Shown: positions 23,701 through 35,700 of the stretch, piece by piece | How the letters are laid out: every line of letters begins with the position of its first letter | Numbering within the stretch: the stretch's first letter is position 1 | Assembly: GCA_013397865.1 (NCBI GenBank) | Contig: VZTI01004650.1 | Coordinates: forward strand, 236,834 to 300,833 | Origin: Struthidea cinerea | Lineage: Eukaryota; Chordata; Aves; Passeriformes; Corcoracidae | Length of the DNA: 64,000 nt | Direction: 5' to 3' | The notes under the pieces: generated by a model | Databases searched by the model: none | What the model was told of the DNA's origin: nothing | What the model saw: only the letters and a program-made list of their open reading frames with translations | Made by a program: the position numbers and the translations under genes

Positions 23701-26700
23701 GGGGTGTCAGCATATGCGTGGAGCATTCATGGGATGGCTTCAGCCTCTCCACTGATGTTTCAGTACATATCCTCTGTCTCCTGTGTATGCACGACCTTTT
23801 TTGTTCAGCTTCCACAGCATTTTCCCAGAGTGGCATTGCACAGATGTGCAATATTCAGTCATGACCCAGGAAAATATAAAAGTAACATTTTAGCAATATT
23901 GCCCCCTCTTTTTTACTTTAGAGCCACTGTTGTGTGCACAAGGGTTTGTTGAGCATGAACTGAACTGTTTTCTAGCTTGCTATCAAACTATTCATTAATG
24001 CCCAGATGGACCAGCTATATTATTTCCTCTGTCCTCCTTGTAGCAAGACAGTTTATGAAAGCATCTGCATTTCCAGAGTATGAAGGATTCAGAGGTTCTT
24101 CCTTACTGTTGTTGTTGCACCTAAAGCTCTCCACATTGATCTTTCAAGGTGTCCCACTGACATTTATTTCAGATCTGTGCAGAAGTCTTTTTCATGTTTA
24201 TTACTAGCTGTGTCACAAGGCATGTTTCAGGCATTGCTTTCCTTGCCTTTGAATGTGAAACAAACTGCTGGGCTCAGGCACACAAGTATATTCCAGGACA
24301 CCTTAACAAAATGTTACACCTCTGCAAAGCTATAGGTGCTGTTCATGTAGGGGCTGCTATCTTGTTGCAGATTTGAGTCATAAATGCTATTTACGTATCA
24401 GTCAAAGAAATCCACATTAGAGTATTTTACTTCGAATTTGTGATGGGTTTAAGTGTTCTCATAAAATCCACATCATTCCTCTACTGAAGTGTTTGGATGC
24501 CTCAGGGCTACAGGAACTAGATCCTTTGTTTAAGCTCACTCACCTGGAGTTAACACTTTAAAGGCAGTGTTTCTACCTACTCGTGTGTAATGTCTACTGC
24601 CTGGTGAAAGTTCAGTAACCTGAGTCTATCATGATATATAACTGCGATCCTGAGTGCAGTGGGTGATGCAAGAAGAAAACAGGAGATAGTCATGATGGTG
24701 TGTTGACTATGGTCCTCCTATATGAGAAAGAGTACAATCTCCAGACACATAGCCTTGTGTCAAATTTGGGTCAACCCTTATGCAAAACTTTCAGAAGATG
24801 AACAATATTTGCTTAAAAAATCATCATTTTAGAACACATCATGTTTCCTCTTGTTCTTCTTTTTTCCTGAGCTGCAAAGTTATGATCATAATAGAAACTA
24901 AAATTATGACAAAAGTATTTGCTGGTTTGTTAATTTGTCTACCAAGGTTAGCAATTCAGTGCACCCTAATGTATGCCATCAATAGAATGTCAGCCTCAGC
25001 TCAGCTGAGTTTACAGAATTTTAGCTACTATGTCCTGAAATGCATAAGGCTGCATCTCCTCTGCTGTCTTTCTGCTTCCTAGATTATGCCAGCATGCATT
25101 GAACTCTCCCATGAGGACAGGTGCATGTGAGCACATATGTCCTATGAGGATATTATGCATATGTGCTAAAATCTCAAGATTTTCTGCCTAATTTTTCTGC
25201 ATCTGGAACAAGTCCTGTATACGAAAAGTGACTACATTATCCTAATTATAAAGAACACTGTTTTATACTGATACCATTCTTTCAGATCATAGTTGAGATC
25301 ATACTTCAGGGTATGGTTTCCATCCATGCTGAAAACCATAGGCAGTTTCCAAATGATCAAAGAGTATAAGCACTGTACAGAAGAAGGAGGAGGGCAACTT
25401 TATGCATCCCAGCTCCCTGCTACCAATCTGAGGAACATGAGTGTCTTCCTGTTAGTGCCCCAGTAAGAATGCAGGCTGTGAATCACAGAAGCAGTGCTGT
25501 GATTTGCTTTCTGCCTTGGTTTGGCTTGGGTGGGTTCAGTGTGGTTCTGCCCTGCACTTTCTGCATGGATGTGCTATGAACTAGGTAGTTGCAGCTCAAC
25601 CATCACAGGCACATAGCCTGTTTTCTCAATCTGAGAGATCTTCCATGCCCTCTTGGTAGTTTTGCCAGATTTGATCCTAAGTATTGAGTGCAAAATCCAT
25701 TAGAATGTAAAGAGGAGGCTTTCCTGCCTGTGTCATCTAGTCCTCTGTGTGCTTCAAATCTGATGCTGTCAGATGCTCTCATGTAATGACATCAACTTTA
25801 TTTTTGAGAGTCTCTGCTGCAAGACATGGTCTGAAATGCCGTGATCCCATGTTTTTTTTTTCCCCTCCCAGGGACTTGCTACAGTGGGAATGGACAGTTT
25901 TACCAAGGCACAGCAAACGTCACAGCATCCGGAATTCCCTGCCAGAAGTGGAGTGACCAGGTGTGCATGTGTGTGAGATCCACCAAATGGAGAGCTGTGC
26001 TCGAGGTTTTCTTTTCCAAGGAGCTTCCCAAAGTCAGGCAGCCCAGTCTTAGTGAAAGAGATGAGCAAGGAACAGGTTGCCTTCATTCTTGAGCTCACTG
26101 GTGTTTTACAACCTCATCATATTCTAATCTGCAAGTTCCGCTTCCTATGTCAAGATGCATTGTCTGTCATTTTGGCAGGCGACTGAAAGTCTGTTTCAAG
26201 AAAGGCTCTGTCTTGCTTCAGTCCTTTGGGTGGTTTTTTTCATTTTGTTTTACTAATAATAGCAGGGAAAATTATGCTGAAACACTAATACAATTTGCTT
26301 CCTCCCCCGAGGCTCCCCACTTGCACAGGAGGACTCCTCAGGTTTTCCCTGAGCTGTCTGATGCTGAGAATTACTGCCGCAATCCAGGAGGTGAGAACGA
26401 GCGTCCCTGGTGCTACACAAAGGATCCAGCTGTGACCTGGGAATACTGCAGCGTGTCTCCCTGTGGAGATGGTAAGCAACTGTAGTTTCTAATTTCTGTG
26501 GTTGTTTTGTGGCCACGCAAGGTGTTTGCATCCTGTGTACACCAATCTGTTCTGTCTTCTGGATTCAGATAGTTCTGGGTCTTCTCTTAGATTCACTCAG
26601 CATCTTTAGCCAGAAGGTGTAAAGTGCCCCTTGAAGAGGGGAAAAGGAAGACAGGCAAATTGAGCAACCTGCCCTAGGTTATATAAATGCTAAAGGATGA

Positions 26701-29700
26701 AGTGAAATTTCCAGTGGTATTCTGAAAAATGGATTTGTCACACTGTTTAGAAGGTAGGGTTTCAGGCTGTTTTCCAAAATTGTTTAGTTTAGGGTGATTG
26801 TTTAAAATCATAAATAAAATGATAATAAATAAAGTGGGAATAAAACCCCCCAATTTTAACTACAAATAAGCCTAAAAGAGATGGAAACATCTTTGTTCTC
26901 TGATGTTGAAATTAAGTCTTCCTGTTATTTCTTGTTCAAAGAACAGACCAATTTTTGAAAGATATTTCATCCAAGATTCCCAGTTTCTGGATCTCAGTGC
27001 TTGGACATAAGACTGCACTTGGAAACTTCCTGCGAGGAGAGCAGGGGTTCTGTGGACATAAGTGAACATGAGTAGTTTTCAGTTTAGCTGGCAATTAAGA
27101 AGAGTTTAAATTTCTTTCTGTTCTCAATCATTGCATGCAGAGGGTAGAATTTTCTAGAATGTCTCAGAAAGGACTCAGGAGGTAGTTATGTGATGTTTTT
27201 ACCTAATAATACAGCCAAGTGTGTTTTAAACTAGTTTTCCATATTTGCCCCATAAAGGCACTGAGATGCAAATTGTTGGGGGCAAGAGGATATTTCAGGA
27301 AAGTATCACTCTGTACTTACGTGGTCTTACACTCCTCCCAGCAGATTCCTTTTAGGACACATGATACATTGTGGTTTACATTGTACACCATTGATCTTTC
27401 CCACTGCAGACATTACTATATTTGAATACTGTTGAGGCTGTCAGATGTAACTCTTGCAAATATTCTATACCCAAACTGTGTTCCCAGCTTAATGGGAGCT
27501 ATATATTGGTCCTTACCAGATCTTGGATTTTCACATGTGGCAAGCACAAATGGGTTTTGCTTCCTGCAAACGAAGCTTCCCTAGTATGGTCCTCTCATGT
27601 GGTCATATGGTTGTATCTGTAATGTCAGTAACTCCCAGGACAACAGGCTATCTCTGTAAATTCCTCTTAGAGAAAGCTCTATAAACTAGCAGAGGCATAA
27701 CCTTCTGATTTTATTTGCATTACAGCATTGTTATCACTAGGAACAAGAAAACCAAATGGAGAGACTCTAAATCTTCCCCCTCCTCCTCCGTTTTCCCCTA
27801 CGTACTCCATGACCGTTATCATCTCGATCATCTCCAGCTTTGCTCTGGTCGTGATCTTCAGCATTGTCACCCTGGTCTGCTGCCGTCATCGAAAACAGTG
27901 GAAAAACAAAAAAAGGTAAAGCTTGGAACCTAATTCAGTGCAAGAAATGCTGCTTTCAAAAAAGGGCTTTCTTGTTTCTGAGGGCAAATTCCTGTGAACA
28001 CCTGGTAGGGGACAGCAGCCCTTCCTTTGCCTGTGGCAGCCCAGTGCAAGTTCTGTTGACCTCCTGTGCCAGAGCAGAAGGTGGCCTGGTGACTGGGGAC
28101 ATGGCATGACATCTTGCTGCAGGGCTCTTTCAATAGCCCTGCTGCACCTTCCTTTTCCATCCTGAAAGAAATAAGCCCAGGAGGAGATGTAGCCAGTTAT
28201 CTCCTGGTTGAGGCTTGTCCACATACTGACCGAAAATCACTCCGTTGTTTCAGAGAGTCGGAGACACCAACTCTCACCACTCTGCCCTCCGAGCTGCTCC
28301 TGGACCGGCTGCACCCCAACCCAATGTACCAGCGCATGCCCCTTCTCCTCAATCCAAAATTGCTTAGCCTGGAGTATCCCAGGAACAATATTGAATATGT
28401 GAGAGATATTGGGGAAGGAGCATTTGGGAGAGTCTTCCAAGCCAGGTAATCAGTCTCTGTGTGAATCTTCTGGAGGTATTTGTGAAAAATTGGCATTGGA
28501 AATCATCCATCCATCCATCCATCCATCCATCCATCCATCCATCCATCCATCCATCCATCCATCCATCCATCCATTCATCCATCCACTCAAATGCATGTGT
28601 ACCAGATGGTACACAACACTCAGGTTCGAATGAATAATTGTTTTTGTTGTCCACTGCTATCTGTCAATATTTCTTAAACTTTTGCCACAAATTACTCTTT
28701 TCTTCTACTCTCTAGTAGATGATTTGCCTTACTCACATACCAAAGTCTGGTGTAAAAGTTCAGCTAAATTTATCATCACTATTTTTGCCAAGAGTACTGC
28801 CTGTGACATGTGACCTATTGTGAAATTCTCATGTTTCCCAGTATTTATGAATTGTCAGTGCGTGGTGATCTCCATTATAACAGCAATGCTGATCTGTGTA
28901 ATTACCACAGAAGTCATTGTGTCATGCTACAGTTCAGTCCTGAACAAGTTTCAATTTGGTTCAGTGACAAAACCAAACCAAACCAAAAATCCCCTAAAAG
29001 CCCACCCCACGTAGTTCAATGGGGGGTTTTTTTGTGTGTCTGTGGTGTTCCAACCTTAACGGGAAATGCACACCCAAGATTTGTGGATGCTTCTGGTCAA
29101 AAGGAACAGCAAAAGTCAGAGTGTCTGCAAAAGCTTACAAATTTTTATTAGTAAATTACAGACCTGGCATGGCAATAGCTATTTTACAGTCCCTGATCTC
29201 CTATATAAGCACAGGGCTGTGGGTTTTAAATAAAGGGATAGTGTGAAAAGAAAGGGAGAGAGAAAGATGGATTAAAGAGGGAGGGAGAGAAAGAAAGGAA
29301 GAAAGCAAAAAAGGGAGATCAGCAATCCTGGCTCCACCATCAATTCAGCTGACAGGAAGTTTAGGGTCCTGGGGCACATGTGTGCCCAGGCTTTCTAGGG
29401 GTGCCTTTTTACAGTAAAGTTTCTGTGCCCTGGAGCTAACTTTCTGACTTTCTATACAAGTGAGTTATCATCGGCAGCCCCCCCTTCTTCCAGACCTTTC
29501 TGGAAGTGTTTGGGACCTCTGGGGGTCTTGGGTGTTCTTGATCCTCCCTTGCAGCCCATTCCCGCCTGCTTCTTGGCCTCATTCCTGCACCTCTGCTGGG
29601 TGGTGTTGTGCTTATCTCCAGGAGCCAGAACAAGGACACTTGTCCCAGAGAAGTGTTGTCCTACCTCCATATGGCACTCTTCTCCAGCCATAACAATCCT

Positions 29701-32700
29701 TGGTTGGCTCCATGGCTATCTGAATATCAGTGTTTGAGTAACACACATAAGTTCCCTTATCTCTAGACTTCTACAGTGTCCCCTTTAGTTAGTTTCTCAC
29801 TTTTTATTTTTGGAATTTGCAGCCATTGTTACCTGTTTTAAACTTAAGATACTAGATGGCAGCCCAGTTCTGACGGTATCATGGGAAGTGAGACTGCACT
29901 TCTACAAATGTGAGAAGTCTTTAACTGATAACCCCAAAGAGGAGGAGGATGGAAGATGTCTAGTTTGTCTTGACAGAATCCATAATTTCTGCAAGACAAT
30001 CTTTGGACCATAATGGTTTCCTCGTAAAGTCCCATCCCCAAATTCCTGACAGAAAGTGCATAGGCTGCCTAGTTCCATGCTTAGTCAGGGCAGTTATCTT
30101 TGTCCTTTGGAGTTAACAAGTGTGGGACATGGCTGATTTTGTAGCTGTGTCTGGAGTAGTGTATGATGACCTCAAAAAAACCTAGGGAAAGATCAGAGTC
30201 CCACCATGAGCCAAGATCTGCTTGGTGAAAGGCTTCTGTTGACTGCAAAGGGGAAGGACTATTCTTGCAAAAAGCAGTCATAATGCAGATATTTGTAATG
30301 TTTATAGTTATGCTGTTGATGCACCTGCTAGAAAATGAACTCCATACAGGTTAAATGTGTTTCAGCTGGGAAACAGTTTCAATAGCTGTGATGGATTTTT
30401 TTTCCTAATGAAGAGATAAATTATTTCTAATGGAAGAAAAGCAGGCATATTTTTCTTTATTACAGAGAGAGCTAAAAATAACAAAATTCAAAGGGTGTGC
30501 AGTGGGATCATCACAGATGCTGTGATGGATTGTTAGCCTGGATAGCCAAACGCATCCGAGCTTGAAACAAGAACAAAGCTATAGGAACTGCGCAACAGCT
30601 GTGCTTGGGGCACTGCACACCAGGGGCACAGGGCAGCTCTTGTCCCAGCCCCAGCACAGCACTCGGGGTGCCCTGAGGTGCATCACCTTCCTGCTCATGC
30701 CACAGGAGTCTTCACCTCGCTGTGGTGCGTGAGCCGGGCAGACGTTCTTCCTGCCAAGTGACGCTTTGGCCCTGCTCTGGGAGCTTTAATACAATCTAAG
30801 TGCTGCACAGACCTTTCTGAGCTGGAAATTACTTTCAAGTAATTTCAAATAGTATCAAGCAAGACTTCTCCAGGGGCATTCAAATGTCACTAAAGTGCTA
30901 GGTTAAGCAAGTGCCAAAGTGGTGTAAAGACCTTTTATGTGGATTTCATCCACTCCAGCACTGCAATTTCTTTCAATTAAAACTTTTTGTTATTGTCAGT
31001 GGAAACTGAGAGAAAAAGACATGGGAGAAAAAAAGAAGGCATCACATCTCATCTAGCATTTGCAAAGTGAAGACTACCACATCCTGAGAGATGCCTGCTC
31101 TCTGTGGCTCAAGGAAGGAGCCACAGAAATACTGCTTCTGAGGGACCTCCTTTTTTTTTACCATCTCTATCAAAAGTTCCTCCAAGGCTTTATAATTCCT
31201 TATTGTAATTGTTGTAGTCATTGTAATCCCTTATAATAAGCTACAGGCTGTGTACTGCTGGCAGATCAGTACAGACTGCTGATCGAGTAGTAAAAGCTGT
31301 GTGTCCATCCAGGTTACTGAAACTATCACAACTCAAATTATTGCCTTCCCATCTCAGAAAGATAAAATGTACTTTCCTACGTGTGTTAAATGGACATGTC
31401 GAGCTAAGTTTAGCAATCCTCTTACTTCTCCTGCTCTCATGTTTCTCCCTCTTCTGTAAACACAGCTCTGCACACAGTGCCAGCGATGCCTTTGCCAGTT
31501 GGCTTGCTGTGAGCCCTGATTCAGTGTTTACTCACTCCTGGGTCAAGCAACATGTTAGGACAGGAAGTGTCTAGCTATCATTTACTAGCTTCTCCTGAAA
31601 GGCTGCTGTCTTCACCAGGAACAGCCTCACACTTGGAAGGATAAGGAAATAACCATGCTTAAAACAAATTCAGGACCTGGCTCAGGTCTGTTCCAGCTGG
31701 GTCCTTGTGGCTGATTCTCCTCCTGGGAGGAACGCGATCAAGCCACCAGAGCACCAGCTCTGTGCAGTTCAGTGCAGACCAGCATGCAAGTTTTCTCCCA
31801 GAGCTGGGGCTGTGTGGTCCAGGCTAAGCCTGAAGATGAGGATTGCCTAAAAGCCTGGATGTGGAGTCTTTGCTAGTAGGTCAGTATGGAGTTTTTGCTA
31901 GTAGGGAATAGACCTACACTACAAATGTACAACTTGTTGTCCCTCCTCAGGGACAAGGCTATCCTTAAAGTTGGAGTTTCTTGACACAAGTCTCCCCATA
32001 TTCTCTCCATCTGCAAAGGCTATTTCTTTGACCTGCTGTCTCATATATAGCTGAAAAACAGTGTGGGTGTTAATTAAAAAAAACACTAACCTTCCCTTCC
32101 CCTTCAAAATGAGCCCCGGCTGATTCAGAGCAGTCTCCTGCTCACATATTAATTTAACCAAAGGACTGGTAAAGGTAGGTTTCCACCAGATTCAGTAGAC
32201 GTTAACTGCATCATTTAATGATCAAAGAGAAGCTACCCAACTGTTTTGCTGAGCAAGATGGGGACAGGACAAAATCTCAAACACAGGTTCAAAATGCTCC
32301 TCATTTTTTTACATCGTTACTGCTTCAGAAAGAAAACCTGACTGGGAACTTAAGCACTCTCTAGATAGGCTCAGGCTGAAATTCCTAAGTGCACTGCTGG
32401 TTAGTTCTTTGAATGGCATGTACCTAAAAGCCAATTGATGCCACTGGTGCACAAATACATTGATGGTGAAGCAGGCAAGGACTGTTGCTCTCCACCCTGT
32501 GCACAAACAGTGTAAATTTCTCCTCAGCTTTTAATTAATTGCAAGAGAGATTACTGAAGGTAATTTCTTTTGATTGTTCCCAGTTCTAGAAGAGAATTAA
32601 CCTATTTTTCGGAAAACACTCCCCTTTCTGGCCCTCCACCTGAATTATCCAGGTTCAGAGGGAGTAGCTTCCCGCTGCTCCCCTGCAGATGTGCCCCTAT

Positions 32701-35700
32701 CATTTGTGCAAAGACTGTCTTTAGCGCACGAAAGGGGTCAGCTCTGATAGCTGTCTGCCAAGACTTCAGACAGTCTCTGCCTCCGTGCCAAATCAGTGTG
32801 AGTTTTCCAGGTCTGCTAAGAACTGCACTGAATCACCATGAGCTACCAAAGATGAAATTTCTGGCTGTTGCATGAAGGCAAATTAAAAGACTTTGTGCAT
32901 CTCAATCTCACTTGGTTACATTTAGGTTAGTTTACACATTACAGGATTCAGCGAAATTGGATGGTTGGGTGTACCCCAACCTGGGGTGAGTTTCTGTCTC
33001 CAAAGCCTGCAGGACTGAGCTCTGCTTGCCCCTGCTTTTGCACTGTGCTGGGTCTGCTAGTCAGGGATGAGTGGTAATCTGTGACACTGTTTGGAAGAGA
33101 TAAAGGCCTGCTATTTTTACTTTTAAATTTTCTACTGCTTTGTTCAGGCTGTTGCTGCTGGCTCTAGTGCTGAGATTAGACAGCAGGTGGTAGGTGCTCA
33201 TACTCCTCCCCTCCCACTGGACTGGAAACTGCTGCCAGCACTGGGGAAAAGAAGGAAGATGTGCTGTAATGGAGGCAGTAGCAGACAAGTGTGGGGTCTG
33301 ATCCTCTGCTCTGGCATGCCAGACCTCCTTGCTTGAGTGTCTCAGCTGTGAGCTGGCCACCTGTGATTCCTTTCCTGATGGACACCCTGCCGTCCAGTGA
33401 CATTTGACATTTACAGCATCCAAGTGCAACTGTTGCAACCACCATGTGTGTGAAGTAGAAGACAAGGAAGCTGGAAGTTTGCTTTGGAAATTGGAATGTC
33501 CTCTAGGTGTTACTGAGCAATAAAATATAAAATATAAAATAACCTGGCATTTGAGCAATGGGAGGGCAGTCAGGCTGGTGTAGTAACACGACACATAAAT
33601 GGGCACCAGTCTCCATGGGCTCTGGCTGGCTACCTGCACAGAATGTCTTTTAGCTGCAAGGCCCAGGGAAGAATTTGCACAGGAAACAACATGTATGTCT
33701 GAGGTTTGGTGCATGTTTGAAGAGTGGAAAGTTACTCTTCTGCAGCAACAGCTACCCCAAAATCTTTGGCAAGCCCATCTAATTAAACTTGTTGAGGGTG
33801 CAGGGACCTGTGGATAAGCAAACAAGTTTGTTGCTCTAAGTCAGGATTCTGTTTCCTAAGGATTTGTGTCTATAATCTTGGTGAACTGAAGATTCACCAG
33901 TGTAAAAACATGTATTTACACATTAGCTTGTTCTTCAGACAGAGCATAGGTTTGCTTTGTCCCTTCTGTTCTGCCATGTGTTTCCACAAATCTTGTGAGA
34001 ATATAAACTGTTTTCTAGACCTCAGCTAAACCGCATTAAATTCAGCTGAAATTAGCTAATGGTTTTATAACTTGTTGAATCAAAGGTGCATACACATGCC
34101 CCGCACACACACGCAGAGAACAGTGACAAAAGGCTACTTTCCTTAGAAAACCAAGGGAATACACTTTAATTGTTACTTTCACTCTAACAGTAGCCAGATA
34201 CACTGAAGTCACCATTGTGTCAGGTATGGGAAAGGAGGCTCTTTCATCAATTTCATATAAAATGGGTTTCTTTTTAACTCTGGTAAGCTCAGCCATTACA
34301 CCCCAAAAGTGAATTGTTTGGACTGAAGAGTCCATCCTGTCCTCCATTAAGTTTATGATGTGATCTCTGGCCTAGAGAGAGGTTGCTGCTTACCAATGTG
34401 TGACTAATTTATGTCTTTACCAGTCATAGTAATGAGTCTGTAAGCCGCAAGACCAGTCATCAAAAAAAGCTATACTGAATTTAGTCCTGCCTGAACCAAA
34501 CTAAACATCTCTATAATATGCAATGCAAATTGCAGGCCCAAGAGATGAAACTGGGCTTTAAGGTTCCTTGTGTTGGTTCTGTGGCCTTCCACCTTTTCTT
34601 TTTTGTCAGTCTCTCCTTTTGCATCAGAAACAGAACCTACATCTAGCGTGCATACATTCATCACTGATGGTTTCCTCTCTTCCCGCTCCTTGCAGGGCCC
34701 CAGGGCTGCTGCCATATGAACCTTTCACCATGGTGGCTGTGAAAATGCTGAAGGAGGAAGCATCTGCAGACATGCAGGCCGACTTCCAGAGGGAAGCAGC
34801 TCTCATGGCAGAGTTTGACAATCCGAATATCGTCAAGCTTTTAGGTATCTCGGTGGGGCATCCTGTCGCCTTAACAGGATGGTGCATCACATCAAACCCT
34901 CCTCACGCTGCACTGAATATACTGCTGGCCATCTTGCTGCCTAGCTCTGCTTCCAGTCTAATAACATTGACACACATGTCTTACAGGGAAGACATGAACT
35001 TCCTGGAACTGTGATTTATTTTGAGGGTACTTAAAAGAAGTGGCACAAGTCTTGTTAATTTTATAGGTCCCACTTACTATTGTGATGTCTGAACACTTAA
35101 TAGCATTAAAAACCCCAAAATTAAATGAACAAAAAAAGCCAGCCACAAAAATGGTCTCTTCCTTCCATTCTCATCTGAAAGGACACCCTTCTTTGTTGTT
35201 TTTTTTTTTTTTTTTAGAAAGTCTTGCTGCAGCTTGGCTAATAAGGCATTTTCTGTGAAGAAAGCTGCTGACCAAATTTTCTTTTAGAAAATTGTTATTT
35301 TTGTTTGAAGTAGATGCTGCTGGTCACCTCCATCTGGCAATCCTGCTCTAAGTAGCTGTATGCAGATCTGATTCCTGTGAACAGGCATCTGAGATCTTAA
35401 CTTATTACAGTAGGAAGCTCCACAACATTTTGAAATAGATAAACCACAGTTTTGGGAAGTCTGGGTTGATACAGGTACTTTGGCTACAGAAAAGAAAAGC
35501 AGGAAATGCACCAAACTTGACTAAACTTTGTGTTTATTGTTAACACATTTTAGGCCAGAAAAGGGCAAAGGTACAGAACAAACTGTTATCACATCATGGG
35601 GCTGTGGAGAAACAGCCACATTGTTGAAGACAGCTTAGACAATAAATGTATCACTTACACTTGTCATGTTTGTCAGATCCTGATTTCATCACATTGGGAA

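Larger units (their letters stand above)
28446..34695 (+). other. MUSK intron splitting the kinase N-lobe
   Basis: 6250 bp, phase 2. It contains an (ATCC)n array 58 nt after the donor, an LTR-like stretch at about 29041-30055, a 19-bp near-repeat at 31862-31905 and a 254-codon antisense open frame at 33061-33825 of no recognisable family. No additional kinase exon is seen. Confidence 0.75.

Noticed and set aside
28364..28654. Minus-strand frame with a Met-Asp-Gly-Trp repeat
   Set aside because: Translation of the ATCC microsatellite; not a gene.
35199..35217. Run of 17 T ending in AG, possibly a reverse poly(A) tail of a retrocopy
   Set aside because: No source gene or repeat family is recognisable beside it and no duplication was found; treated as a simple homopolymer.
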